Made by a program: the position numbers and the translations under genes
Notes under the pieces: generated by a model
Databases searched by the model: none
What the model was told of the DNA's origin: nothing
The model's input: the letters and a program-made list of their open reading frames with translations, nothing else
In this document: positions 43,498 through 51,757 of the stretch, piece by piece
How positions within the stretch are numbered: the stretch's first letter is position 1
Layout of the letters: each line of letters opens with the position of its first letter
NCBI GenBank assembly: GCA_963777325.1
Contig: CAVZQE010000018.1
Location: 496,001 to 560,000 of the forward strand
Length of the DNA: 64,000 nucleotides
Source of the DNA: JAFAXA01 sp963777325
Lineage (GTDB): Bacteria > Pseudomonadota > Alphaproteobacteria > Acetobacterales > Acetobacteraceae
Reading direction: 5' to 3'

Positions 43498-44313
43498 ATG
43501 AGCAATGGAAAAGGGCCGGATGCCGTCGGCAAGGCCGCCGCCGATTTGAAGGCCGCGGGCGGAGCCGCCAGAGACGCCGCCAAGGACACCGCCCGGCAGG
43601 CTCAGCAGGCCGGAACCGAAGCGGTGGGCCACGCCAAGGATGTGGCAAGCGAGGCGCAAGACCGTGGGGCGTCGCTCGCCGGGGCGGTCGGGGATCGCCT
43701 CAAATCCACCGTTCAGGAGCAGAAGGAAAGCCTGGCCGGCCGGATCGACGACATGGCGCAGGCGGTGCACCGGTCCGGCGAGCAGCTGGAAGGACATCAG
43801 GATTGGCTGGCTCGCATGGTCGAGGGCGGCGCCGAGGAGTTGAGTTCGCTAGCGGATCGCCTGCGCGGCAATGATCTCCGGAGCGTGCTGAACGGTCTCG
43901 GAGACCTTGCCCGCCGGCAGCCGGCGCTGTTCGTGGGCGCGACCATGGCGGCGGGCTTCGCGCTGACGCGGGTAGGCCGGGTCGCGGTGGCCGGCGCGTC
44001 GCGCTCGGATTTGCCGGAGATGCCGGACTCCGCGAGGCGGGCGGCCGACAAGGCGCGCGGGATCGCGAGCGGCGTCGCAGAGACGGCGACCGGAGTCGCT
44101 CGTGACGCCGTGGACCGGGCGAAGGGCTTGGCGAGCGACGCCGCAGACAGGGCGGCTGGGGTCGCCAGCGACGTCGCGAAAAGCACCCGCGATGTCGCGA
44201 CCGATGCCGCCGACCAGGCGAGCGGGGCCGGCGGCAAGGCCGAAAGCGGCTCCGCGAGGGTCGGCGGGCGTGCCAACGAGGGTGGCAGCGGGGTGAGCAA
44301 TGAGCGCCGATAG
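43498..44313 (+). CDS. LEA-like, Ala-rich helical repeat protein
   Basis: The protein has 271 residues. It has 11-mer-like Ala/Lys/Asp-rich helical repeats at both ends (AARDAAKDTARQAQQAG; VAETATGVARDAVDRAKGLASDAADRAAG) resembling late-embryogenesis-abundant and apolipoprotein-like helices. A central helical part, ALFVGATMAAGFALTRVGR, could be a membrane segment. Such proteins are linked to desiccation or envelope stress. The stop overlaps the next gene by 14 bases. Confidence 0.75.
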   Translation: MSNGKGPDAVGKAAADLKAAGGAARDAAKDTARQAQQAGTEAVGHAKDVASEAQDRGASLAGAVGDRLKSTVQEQKESLAGRIDDMAQAVHRSGEQLEGHQDWLARMVEGGAEELSSLADRLRGNDLRSVLNGLGDLARRQPALFVGATMAAGFALTRVGRVAVAGASRSDLPEMPDSARRAADKARGIASGVAETATGVARDAVDRAKGLASDAADRAAGVASDVAKSTRDVATDAADQASGAGGKAESGSARVGGRANEGGSGVSNERR

Positions 44314-44695
44314 GCCCTCGGGCGGGCTCGGGCTGGGCGAACTGATCGGCACGCTCGCGACCGACATCCAGGATCTCGTCCGGGGCGAGATCAAGCTCGC
44401 GCGCGCCGAGATGGACGAAAAGCTCGACCGCGTCATCATGGCGGCGATCTGGCTGCTCGGCGGCGCCCTGGTCGGGTTCGCCGGTCTCGTCGTCATCCTG
44501 CAAGGGGCAGCGGCCGCGCTAGCGCTCGTGCTCCCGGTCTGGGCGGCGTTCCTGATCGTGGGCGTCGTGATCGTCATCATCGGCGCCATCTTCGCGCGGT
44601 CCGGCCTCGGGATGCTGTCTCTGAAAACCCTGACCCCCGACCGCACCGCCGCCAATCTGCAAAAGGACGCGCGCGTCGTGAAGGAGAACACCTGA
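44300..44695 (+). CDS. Phage-holin-superfamily / holin-X (DUF1469-like) membrane protein
   Basis: The protein has 131 residues. An amphipathic N-terminal helix (GELIGTLATDIQDLVRGEIKLARAEMDEKL) is followed by two membrane helices and a short basic tail (TPDRTAANLQKDARVVKENT). This is the layout of the PF07332 family (YqjE-like), commonly found with DUF3618 and YqjD-type genes as here. It starts inside the preceding gene, and its stop overlaps the next start (TGATG), so the three are translationally coupled. Despite the name it is not evidence of phage. Confidence 0.85.
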   Translation: MSADRPSGGLGLGELIGTLATDIQDLVRGEIKLARAEMDEKLDRVIMAAIWLLGGALVGFAGLVVILQGAAAALALVLPVWAAFLIVGVVIVIIGAIFARSGLGMLSLKTLTPDRTAANLQKDARVVKENT

Positions 44696-45897
44696 TGTCC
44701 GAGAACACCTCCGACCCGGATCGCATCGAGCGCGATCTCGATCAGACACGGTCACGCCTGGGCAGCCATCTGAGCGAGTTGCAGGAAAGGTTGTCGCCCG
44801 GTCAGGTCATCGACGACGTGATGGCCTATTTCCGGGGCAGCGAGGGTGCCGATTTCGGCCGCAACTTGCTCGAGAGCGTTCGCGCCAACCCGTTGCCGGC
44901 CGCTCTGACCGGGATTGGGGTCGCCTGGCTCATGGCCTCCAACTCCCGGCCAGCCACCGCGGCAGGCAGCACGGGAAGCAGCGTGGGCTATGCCGGCCGG
45001 GAGCGGACGGCGGCCCCGGCCTCGCGGCGGGTGCATGTGTATCGCGGCCCGTCCGGATCGATCGCCAGCAGCCACGGCGATGATGTGGCCGCTCGCGTCC
45101 GGGCCGCCGAACTGGGCGTCACTCGTCAGACCGGCGAGGCCGAGCACGCCTATTCGGCGCGCATGGACGAAGCCCGCGGCAAGGCGATGGGCTTGGCCCG
45201 GCAGGCGCAGGAGAGCGCCGAGTCGTTCGGTCAGCGTATCCGCGACGCGCTCCAGAGCGCCAAGCAGACGGTTGCCGAGAGCGCGGGCAGTCTGCGGGAG
45301 AGCGCCGGCAATCTGCGCGACCAGGCGAGCTCGGCCGCGTCCTCGGCGGCCGCGTCGATGGGCGACGTCGCCCACGGCGCCTCCCAGGGGATCTCGCAGT
45401 ATGCGGGTAGCGCGGCGCAGTCGGTGAGCGGCGCGGCCCAGAGCGCCAGCGACGTGCTCGCGCGCGGCGGCCGCAGGGCGGGTGCGGCGGGCGGCGATCT
45501 GGTCTCCTCGCTGGTGGAGAGCCCGGTTCTGCTCGGCGCGCTCGGGCTGGCGGCGGGAGCCATGCTCGGGATCCTGCTGCCGCAATCGGAGCAGGAGGAA
45601 GCGGCTCTCGGCGACATCGCCGGACAGGCGCGCGAAACCGCGAGCGGACTGGCTCAGGAAGCCGCCGATCGCGGCGGCAAGGTCGCGGAGGCGGTGATCG
45701 ACGCCGGCCGGGAGAGCGCGCAATCGCACGGCCTCACCGGCAACAAGAGTGCCGGCGAGCTCACGAACGCGGCGCTGAGCGGCGATCTTGCCGGGAACGC
45801 CAAGAACGTCGCGCAGGACGTGCTCCGGGCCGGTGACGAGGCGGTCCGGGGCGAGGCGGCGGGAAGGAAGGACAAGGAGGGACCGCAACCTAAGTAG
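44695..45897 (+). CDS. DUF3618 domain protein with long Ala/Ser helical region
   Basis: The protein has 400 residues. The N-terminal DUF3618 motif is DPDRIERDLDQTRSRLGSHLSELQERLSPGQVIDDVM, with NPLPAALTGIGVAWLM as a membrane anchor. The rest has repeated helical stretches (ESAGSLRESAGNLRDQASSAASSAAASMG) and a second membrane segment (LLGALGLAAGAMLGILLPQSEQEE). The family resembles YqjD/ElaB ribosome-associated membrane proteins. It belongs to the coupled stress cluster. Confidence 0.85.
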   Translation: MSENTSDPDRIERDLDQTRSRLGSHLSELQERLSPGQVIDDVMAYFRGSEGADFGRNLLESVRANPLPAALTGIGVAWLMASNSRPATAAGSTGSSVGYAGRERTAAPASRRVHVYRGPSGSIASSHGDDVAARVRAAELGVTRQTGEAEHAYSARMDEARGKAMGLARQAQESAESFGQRIRDALQSAKQTVAESAGSLRESAGNLRDQASSAASSAAASMGDVAHGASQGISQYAGSAAQSVSGAAQSASDVLARGGRRAGAAGGDLVSSLVESPVLLGALGLAAGAMLGILLPQSEQEEAALGDIAGQARETASGLAQEAADRGGKVAEAVIDAGRESAQSHGLTGNKSAGELTNAALSGDLAGNAKNVAQDVLRAGDEAVRGEAAGRKDKEGPQPK

Positions 45898-45953
45898 CCC
45901 TCGCCCGTTCACGGCCTTGTGCGGCTCTCATTGCCGCTTAGAGGAGTTTATCC

Positions 45954-46211
45954 ATGTCCATTATCGGCTGGCTTATCCTGGGGCTGATCGCCGGGTTTAT
46001 CGCGAGCAAAATGTATGCAGGCACGGGCCAGGGCATCGTGCTCGACATCGTGCTCGGCATCATCGGCGCGTTCGTCGGCGGCTTCCTGTTCAGCGTCTTC
46101 GGCGCCGCGGGCGTGACCGGCTTCAATCTCTGGAGCATGCTCGTTGCGATCATCGGCGCCTTCGTCGTGCTTTGGATTTACCACGCGATCGCGGGCCGAC
46201 GAACGCTCTGA
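45954..46211 (+). CDS. GlsB/YeaQ/YmgE-family stress membrane protein
   Basis: The protein has 85 residues and three membrane segments with glycine-rich packing: IIGWLILGLIAGFIASKM, GIVLDIVLGIIGAFVGGFLF and WSMLVAIIGAFVVLWIYHAI. This is the transglycosylase-associated-protein family, induced by envelope and acid stress in several bacteria. GAGGAG precedes the ATG. It closes the plus-strand stress cluster and is followed by a strong hairpin. Confidence 0.92.
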   Translation: MSIIGWLILGLIAGFIASKMYAGTGQGIVLDIVLGIIGAFVGGFLFSVFGAAGVTGFNLWSMLVAIIGAFVVLWIYHAIAGRRTL

Positions 46212-46225
46212 AGTCTGTCTAAGCT

Positions 46226-46259
46226 CGGGCTCCCGGCGGCGTCTTGCTCCGGGAGCCCG
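46226..46259. terminator. Bidirectional hairpin between glsB-like and hmp
   Basis: CGGGCTCCCGG pairs perfectly with CCGGGAGCCCG across a 12-base loop, between two convergent genes. No long T-run is present on either side. Its position suggests shared termination. Confidence 0.6.
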
Positions 46260-46267
46260 GATCGCGC

Positions 46268-47494
46268 TCAGGCCGCCAGAAGTTCGTCGGCCGGCCCGAA
46301 GAACTCGTAGCGGATGCTGTCGAGCGATATCCCGTTCCGGGCGAGACCTCCGACCATGGCGCGCAGGAAGGGCCGCGGGCCGCACAAATAGTAGACCGAC
46401 TCGTCCTTCGGCGTGTTGCGCGCCAGCCAATCGGTGCTGATCAGGCCCGGCGCGTCGTAGTCGCGTCCGGCCTCGTCGCCCGGCTCGGGCGCATTGTAGT
46501 AGGTGCGGACCGCCAGGTTCGGCGCTTCTTGCGCCAGATCGCGCACGTGCGGACCCATCGCGTGAACGCGGCCGTTTTCGGCCCCATGGACATACCAGGC
46601 GGCCCGTCCGCTGCGCGACTGCGCGATGTGCTCCAGCATGCTCAGCATCGGCGTGAGTCCGACGCCGCCGCTGACGAGCACGACCGGATTCTGGTTGCGA
46701 TCGTCGAGAAAGAACTCCCCGGCGGGCGGCGCTACCCTCAGCGTCGTGCCCGGCCCCGCGTGGTCGTGTAGCCAGTTCGAGGCCAGTCCGGGCGGCGTTC
46801 CCGGCCGTGCCTCGCGCTTGACCGTGATGCGGTAGGAACGGTCGTTCGGGGCGCTGGAGATGGAATAGTTGCGCTTGAGGCGTCCGGCTCCCGGCACGTC
46901 GAGATCGAACGTAAGGTATTGGCCGGGACGGTGGCGCATGACCGCCGCCCCATCCTCGGGGACGAGCATGAAGGAGCGGATGACCTCGCTCTCCTGCTTC
47001 GTGCTCTCGACCGTGAAATTGCGCCAGCCGTTCCAGCCCCCCGGCGCGCCGGCGAGGCGGGCGTAGGCGCTGGCTTCCCGGGCCATCAGCAGGTCCGCGA
47101 GGAACCAGTATGCCTCGCCCCAGGCCGTCAGGATCTCGTCGGTCGCGGCGGGGCCGAGCACGTCCTTGATCGCGCCCAGCAGGGCGCCGGCGACGAAATG
47201 GTAATGCTCGGGCAGGATGTGCAGGCCGACATGCTTCTGTGTGATCCGTTCCACCCGGGACGCGAGCACATGGAGATTGTCAATGTTGCGCGCGTAGGCA
47301 ATCACGGCGGCGGTCAGCGCCTTGGATTGCGACCCCGTCTCGCCGTGATGCGACTGATTGAACATGTCCCGGATCTCGGCCGTCTCGAACAACCGCTGAT
47401 ACATCCGGTCGGTGATCGCCGTTCCGCCCGCCTCCAGCGCGGGCACCGTCGATTTCACGATCTCGATCGTCCGTTCGCCGAGGGCTTCGGCCAT
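46268..47494 (-). CDS. hmp: Nitric-oxide dioxygenase flavohaemoglobin
   Basis: The product oxidises NO to nitrate with O2 and NAD(P)H. The 408-residue protein has a globin domain (1-140) with B10-type Tyr32 and proximal His88 (TQKHVGLHILPEHY). The ferredoxin-reductase-like FAD domain has KRNYSISSAPNDRSYRITVK, and the NAD domain has VVLVSGGVGLTPMLSML and YYLCGPRPFLRAMVGGL. It sits near two Crp/Fnr regulators and c-type cytochromes, which fits NO or low-oxygen defence. No regulator site was found in its short leader. Confidence 0.96.
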   Translation of the reverse strand: MAEALGERTIEIVKSTVPALEAGGTAITDRMYQRLFETAEIRDMFNQSHHGETGSQSKALTAAVIAYARNIDNLHVLASRVERITQKHVGLHILPEHYHFVAGALLGAIKDVLGPAATDEILTAWGEAYWFLADLLMAREASAYARLAGAPGGWNGWRNFTVESTKQESEVIRSFMLVPEDGAAVMRHRPGQYLTFDLDVPGAGRLKRNYSISSAPNDRSYRITVKREARPGTPPGLASNWLHDHAGPGTTLRVAPPAGEFFLDDRNQNPVVLVSGGVGLTPMLSMLEHIAQSRSGRAAWYVHGAENGRVHAMGPHVRDLAQEAPNLAVRTYYNAPEPGDEAGRDYDAPGLISTDWLARNTPKDESVYYLCGPRPFLRAMVGGLARNGISLDSIRYEFFGPADELLAA

Positions 47495-47570
47495 GGCATT
47501 TTCCCTTGTCGCTGGCGTGATGAAGAAGAGAGTAGGGCGGCAGTCCGCCCGCCTCTTTGCGGTTTGACGC

Positions 47571-48680
47571 TCAGGCGGACGCGACCTCGTCGGCCTTGGT
47601 CGCGCCGCGCTCTCCCTTCGGCTTTTCCGGTCCGGTGGTCGTGTCGCGCCCGGTCTGGTGCTCCAGCTCCGCGTTGACCTCGCCGCCCGTCAGCACGACG
47701 GTCGCGGACAGCCAGATCCAGGTCATGAAGCCCACCGCCGCACCGAGCGAGCCGTAGGTCTTGTTGTAGCTGCCGAAATTCGCCACGTACCAGGAGAAGG
47801 CGATGGAGACGATCACCCAGGTGACGGCCGCGAAGCCGCCGCCCCAGCTCACCCAGTGCCACGTCGCTTGCTTCCGGCTCGGCCCGAAGCGGTAGATGCA
47901 CGCGAGCAGGAAGCCAAGCGCGACGAGCAGCGCCGGCCACCGCAAGACGTTGAGCAGGATGCCGCCGATCGCGCCCAGGCCGACCATGTTGAGCAGGACC
48001 GGCACGACGACGACCGCGCCCATGGCGAGCAGCACGAACAGGATGCCGCCCAGCGTGAACAGGAGACTGATGCCGGTGCGCAGCAGAAAGCCCCGCTTCT
48101 CGCTCTCGTCGTAGACGACGTTCAGGGCGTCGAACAAGGCCTTGGTCGCCTGGTTCGCGCTCCACAGCGAGGTCGCGAGGCTGATGACAAGAGCAAAGCC
48201 CAGAGACTTGTTGCTGTTCGCGGCGAGGCTGTGGACCTGGTCGCTGATGATTTGCATGCCCCCGCCCGGAACGAACTGTGACATGCCGCTCATCTGATCC
48301 GAGATCGTGGCCGGGTCGGCGAACAGCCCGTAGATCGAGACCAGCGCCGCCAGGGCCGGAAACAGCGCGAGCAGGGTGTAGAAGGTGACGGCCGCCGCCT
48401 CCGCCATGATCCGGTGCTCGGATACGCCGTTCGCGGCGCGCTTGGCGACGGCCCACCATCCCCGCGCGGGGATCTCGGAGGGCTTGCCCGCGTCTTGTCC
48501 CGCATTTCCGGCCGGGGGCTTGCTGCCGCCGGAAGGCTCCGCGCCGGGGCGTTCGTTCCGGCTTTCGTGTGCGGCCTGAGCGGTCTGCTTGCCACGGAAA
48601 CCGGGATTTCGCACCAGCGCCCTGACGGTGAGGGCGCCCACGGCCAGACGGGTGAGGAGCGACGTCGTGTCTTGCTTCAT
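47571..48680 (-). CDS. YihY/BrkB-family membrane protein
   Basis: The protein has 369 residues. A Gly/Pro/Ala-rich cytoplasmic N-terminus is followed by six helices with AAAVTFYTLLALFPALAALVSIYGL and SLWSANQATKALFDALNVVYDE. LGAAVGFMTWIWLSATVVLTGGEVNAELEHQTGRD comes at the end, the family's signature. Once misnamed ribonuclease BN, it is probably a transporter or lipid-related protein. The start at 48680 follows GGAAAGG. Confidence 0.92.
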   Translation of the reverse strand: MKQDTTSLLTRLAVGALTVRALVRNPGFRGKQTAQAAHESRNERPGAEPSGGSKPPAGNAGQDAGKPSEIPARGWWAVAKRAANGVSEHRIMAEAAAVTFYTLLALFPALAALVSIYGLFADPATISDQMSGMSQFVPGGGMQIISDQVHSLAANSNKSLGFALVISLATSLWSANQATKALFDALNVVYDESEKRGFLLRTGISLLFTLGGILFVLLAMGAVVVVPVLLNMVGLGAIGGILLNVLRWPALLVALGFLLACIYRFGPSRKQATWHWVSWGGGFAAVTWVIVSIAFSWYVANFGSYNKTYGSLGAAVGFMTWIWLSATVVLTGGEVNAELEHQTGRDTTTGPEKPKGERGATKADEVASA

Positions 48681-48733
48681 GCTTCGGTACCTTTCCGGCA
48701 TGCAACCGATAAGGCTTCGACGCGGCCCCCGGC

Positions 48734-49267
48734 TCACCCTTCCCGCTTGGCCCGCTCGATCGCTTCCGTGATGAACTGCCGTGCGGTCGCGGCATCCTTC
48801 CAGCCGTCGAGCCTGACCCATTTGCCCGGCTCGAGATCCTTGTAGTGCTCGAAGAAGTGCTGGATCTGGCCAAGCGTGATCTCAGGCAGATCCGTATAGT
48901 TCGCCACGTGAAGATAGCGCTTCGTCAGCTTGGGCGACGGGACGGCGATGATCTTTTCGTCGCCGCCGCCGTCATCCTCCATCTTCAGGACGCCGATCGG
49001 CCTCACGTTGATTACGGAACCCGGCAGGATCGGGCGGGTGTTCGCGATCAGCACGTCGATCGGATCGCCGTCCTCCGACAGCGTATGGGGAACGAAGCCG
49101 TAATTGCCCGGATAGCGCATCGGCGTGTGCAGGAACCGGTCCACGAAGAGCGTGCCGGCCGCCTTGTTCATCTCGTACTTGATCGGCTCTCCGCCGATGG
49201 CGACCTCGATCACGACATTGATGTCGTCCGGCGGGCTGTTGCCGATCGGGATGGCTTCCAGTCGCAT
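48734..49267 (-). CDS. ppa: Inorganic pyrophosphatase (family I)
   Basis: The 177-residue cytoplasmic enzyme hydrolyses pyrophosphate with Mg2+. It has the active-site strings KYEMNKAAGTLFVDRFL, YPGNYGFVPHTLSEDGDPIDVLI (with the DGDPID signature) and MEDDGGGDEKIIAVP. KDLEPGKWVRLDGW is near the end. CAGGAGAT precedes the ATG. It is adjacent to YihY on the same strand and divergent from the fnr-type gene. Confidence 0.97.
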   Translation of the reverse strand: MRLEAIPIGNSPPDDINVVIEVAIGGEPIKYEMNKAAGTLFVDRFLHTPMRYPGNYGFVPHTLSEDGDPIDVLIANTRPILPGSVINVRPIGVLKMEDDGGGDEKIIAVPSPKLTKRYLHVANYTDLPEITLGQIQHFFEHYKDLEPGKWVRLDGWKDAATARQFITEAIERAKREG

Positions 49268-49405
49268 GGGGCATCTCCTGCCTGCTGGCCGCAGTTCGCA
49301 CAGATTCGGCGGGCGGGCAAGTTGACCGGTCCGGGCCGATGCCGGGTATCTCCGGAGGGTCCGGAAGTCTAAGGTGACGGACAATCGGGAGTTCCGCTGA
49401 AGAGC

Positions 49406-50137
49406 ATGTCCAGCCGCGATCGTCCCTTGGTCGTTGGCGGCGTGAACGGGGCGGAGCCCTGCGCGTCCTGCGGCGCGCGGCCACACAGCGTCTGCAACGC
49501 GCTCGATGGGCACGACCTGACGCGCCTGGCCGAAGTGGCGGTTCCCTCGAAGGCGCAGCCGGGCGAGGCCTTCATCACCGAAGGCGATCCGGCCGATCAC
49601 TTCTTCAACATCACCGCGGGCACGGCCCGGCTGTTCAAGTCGCTGCCGGACGGTCGTCGTCAGATCATCGGGTTCGCGGGACGCGGGCATTTCCTGGGGC
49701 TGGCCGTGTCGGGCCGCTTCGCCTTCAACGCGGAAGCAGTCGACCCGGTACTGTACTGCCGCTTCTCCCGCCGGCGGCTGCGCGTGCTGCTGCACGACTT
49801 CCCCGCTTTCGAGAGCCGCCTGCTGGACGTCGCCTCGAACGAACTGGTCGCGGCCCAGGTGCAGATGCTGCTGCTGGGCCGCAAGACGGCGCGCGAGCGC
49901 GTCGCGAGCTTCCTGCTGGCGCGCGGCGCGGAGGCCCCTCCCTGCGTCGGGCCGCTGACCACGTTGCGCCTGCCGATGACCCGCACCGACATCGCCGACT
50001 ATCTCGGCCTCACCGTCGAGACGGTGAGCCGGGCGATGACCCGCCTGAAAGCCGACCGGCTGATCGGCATTCCGAGCCCGTCCGAGATCGTCATCCTCGA
50101 TCGCCGCGGTCTCGAGGGACTGACCGGGGAAGCCTGA
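49406..50137 (+). CDS. FNR-type oxygen-responsive regulator (FnrN-like)
   Basis: This 243-residue Crp/Fnr protein carries the FnrN cysteine spacing: Cys19 and Cys22, then Cys30 (C-x2-C-x7-C in PCASCGARPHSVC). Cys118 (VLYCRF) is the fourth ligand, which predicts an oxygen-labile [4Fe-4S] cluster. The sensor domain has GDPADHFFNITAGTARLFK and PDGRRQIIGF. The recognition helix VETVSRAMTRLK contains the E-x-x-S-R of FNR, so it should bind TTGAT-N4-ATCAA. Such a box lies 19 bases after its stop, in front of the CBS-BON gene. Confidence 0.9.
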   Translation: MSSRDRPLVVGGVNGAEPCASCGARPHSVCNALDGHDLTRLAEVAVPSKAQPGEAFITEGDPADHFFNITAGTARLFKSLPDGRRQIIGFAGRGHFLGLAVSGRFAFNAEAVDPVLYCRFSRRRLRVLLHDFPAFESRLLDVASNELVAAQVQMLLLGRKTARERVASFLLARGAEAPPCVGPLTTLRLPMTRTDIADYLGLTVETVSRAMTRLKADRLIGIPSPSEIVILDRRGLEGLTGEA

Positions 50138-50155
50138 CGCCCGCCGGAGGCGAGT

Positions 50156-50169
50156 TTGACCGAGATCAA
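50156..50169 (+). promoter_or_regulatory. FNR box upstream of the CBS-BON gene
   Basis: TTGAC-CGAG-ATCAA matches the FNR consensus at 9 of 10 half-site bases. A possible -10 element CATACC (50190-50195) would place transcription start near 50203, about 40 bases from the box centre, the normal class II activator spacing. The gene start is 50220. Activation at low oxygen is predicted. Confidence 0.65.
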
Positions 50170-50219
50170 TGTGCTGGCGGCAATCCGCTCATACCTTCCT
50201 GCCAGCACAGGGGGATGCG

Positions 50220-50921
50220 ATGAGAGCTGCGGATGTGATGGCCCGGAGCGTGGTCACGGTCGATCCGGGGGCTCGCCTCGCGGACGCGGTCCGGTTGATG
50301 CTCGACCGGAAAATCAGCGGGCTGCCAGTGGTGGACGGCGGCGGAGAGCTGGTCGGCCTTCTCACGGAAGGCGATCTGCTGCGCCGCGCCGAAACCGGCA
50401 CGGAACGGCGGCGCCCGCGCTGGCTCGAGTTCCTGCGCGGTCCTGGCAAGCAGGCCGAAGACTACGTCCACGCGCATGGCCGCAAGGTGGAGGAGATCAT
50501 GACGCGCCAAGTGGCGACCCTCGGCGAGGATGTCTCGCTGGAGGAGGTCGTCAGCCTGATGGAGAACAAACGCATCCGGCGCGTTCCGGTCGTCGCGGAC
50601 GGCCAACTCAAGGGCATCGTCAGCCGCGCCGATCTGTTGCGGGCGCTCTACAGTGAACTGACCCAGGACGCCCCGGCGCCGGCCGGCGACACCGCGATCC
50701 GCGAGCAGGTCGTCGAGGAACTGCGGCGTCGAAACTGGAACGCCCGGACGCAGGTTTCGGTCGTCGTGGCCGACGGCGTCGTCCATCTCAAGGGCTTCAC
50801 CTACGACCTGCGCGAGCGGGATGCGATGCGGGTCGCGGCGGAAAACATCAGCGGCGTCAAGGAAGTCCGCGACGACATCGATTATCTCGACCCGAGCGTC
50901 ACGCTCTCGTACGGACTCTGA
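50220..50921 (+). CDS. CBS-pair plus BON domain protein
   Basis: The protein has 233 residues. CBS1 is ADVMARSVVTVDPGARLADAV to ISGLPVVDGGGELVGLLTEGDLLRR. CBS2 is VEEIMTRQVATLGEDVSLEEV to RRVPVVADGQLKGIVSRADLLRAL. A BON domain (VVEELRRRNWNARTQVSVVVADGVVHLKG) lies at residues 160-225. CBS pairs bind adenine nucleotides, and BON usually binds membranes or ligands. CBS-BON proteins are often hypoxia-linked. The FNR box and the neighbouring regulators support that here. Confidence 0.9.
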   Translation: MRAADVMARSVVTVDPGARLADAVRLMLDRKISGLPVVDGGGELVGLLTEGDLLRRAETGTERRRPRWLEFLRGPGKQAEDYVHAHGRKVEEIMTRQVATLGEDVSLEEVVSLMENKRIRRVPVVADGQLKGIVSRADLLRALYSELTQDAPAPAGDTAIREQVVEELRRRNWNARTQVSVVVADGVVHLKGFTYDLRERDAMRVAAENISGVKEVRDDIDYLDPSVTLSYGL

Positions 50922-50928
50922 TCGCGCG

Positions 50929-51678
50929 ATGCCCTGTCCACCTGCGCCCAGCGAGCGTCGGGCCGGCGAGATCCACGGTCCGCAAATCGGCGACATCATC
51001 GGCCGGGCGCCGCTGTTCCGGGGCGTGCCGGGCGCCGTATTGGAGAGGGCTCACGAGGCCGCGCGCGTGCTCGTGGTTCCGGCGAAGACCGTGCTGTTCC
51101 ATCAGGGCGATGCGCCGTCGCAGCTGATCCTGGTGGGCAAGGGCTTCGTGAAGATGGGGCAGGTCAGCGGGCGGGGGGAGGCGTCCATCATCCGCGTCAT
51201 GGAGCCGGGCGACATCATCGGGTGCGTCGCGCTGTTCCGCCGGAAACCCTATCCTGCCACGGCGACGACGCTGATCGATAGCCTCACACTGTCCTGGCCG
51301 GCCGGGTGGGTCTTGGACCTGCTCGAGCAATGCCCCGAGGTCCAGGCCAACGCGCTCGAGATCGTCGGCAGCCGGGCCGAAGAGCTGGTCCATGGATTGC
51401 ACGGCATGGCGACCGCGCGGGTCGAGCGGCGCGTCGCGCGCGCGCTGCTGCGCCTCGCCGAGCGAGCCGGTCAGGCCGCCGCTGAAGGCACCGAAATCGG
51501 GTTCCCGCTCTCGCGTCAGGAAATCGCGGAGATGGTCGGCACGGACGTGTTCGGCGTCAGCCGCATCTTGCGCAGGTGGGCCGACCAGCGCCTGGTCATC
51601 GCGGACCGGCTACGGGTCGTCGTGCGCGACCGCAAGCGCCTGAGGTGCATCGCCGACGGGGCCTTCGAGCAGGATTGA
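50929..51678 (+). CDS. Crp/Fnr-family regulator (no cysteine cluster)
   Basis: The protein has 249 residues. The sensor domain has KTVLFHQGDAPSQLILVGKGFVKMGQ and VMEPGDIIGCVALFRRKPYPATATTL. The HTH has LSRQEIAEMVGTDVFGVSRILRRW, whose recognition helix (DVFGVSR) keeps S-R. The N-terminus lacks the four cysteines, so it is not a cluster-based FNR. It may be haem- or NO-responsive like DNR/NnrR, given hmp and the cytochromes nearby, but that is inference from context. It follows the CBS gene by seven bases. Confidence 0.88.
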   Translation: MPCPPAPSERRAGEIHGPQIGDIIGRAPLFRGVPGAVLERAHEAARVLVVPAKTVLFHQGDAPSQLILVGKGFVKMGQVSGRGEASIIRVMEPGDIIGCVALFRRKPYPATATTLIDSLTLSWPAGWVLDLLEQCPEVQANALEIVGSRAEELVHGLHGMATARVERRVARALLRLAERAGQAAAEGTEIGFPLSRQEIAEMVGTDVFGVSRILRRWADQRLVIADRLRVVVRDRKRLRCIADGAFEQD

Positions 51679-51697
51679 CCGACCGGCGCGCTGTTCC

Positions 51698-51715
51698 CCT
51701 TGCGCAAACGCAAGG
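51698..51715. promoter_or_regulatory. Short inverted repeat upstream of the cytochrome operon
   Basis: CCTTGCG-caaa-CGCAAGG lies between the Crp/Fnr stop and the first cytochrome gene (start 51758). No T-run follows, so a regulator site is as likely as a weak terminator. Confidence 0.4.
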
Positions 51716-51757
51716 AGGGCCGGGCGGCGCTCTGCCATAGAGACCACGCGGACGGGA

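Noticed and set aside
44300..44695. Phage-holin-like protein as a sign of prophage
   Set aside because: The family (holin-X/YqjE-like) is a normal chromosomal partner of DUF3618 proteins, and no other phage gene is present.
40063..45953. EcfG-type general-stress promoters (GGAAC-N16-CGTT) in front of the stress genes
   Set aside because: By eye, no leader contained both boxes. The nearest (GGAAG, 16 bases, CGTC around 42016) overlaps a hairpin and has mismatches in both boxes.
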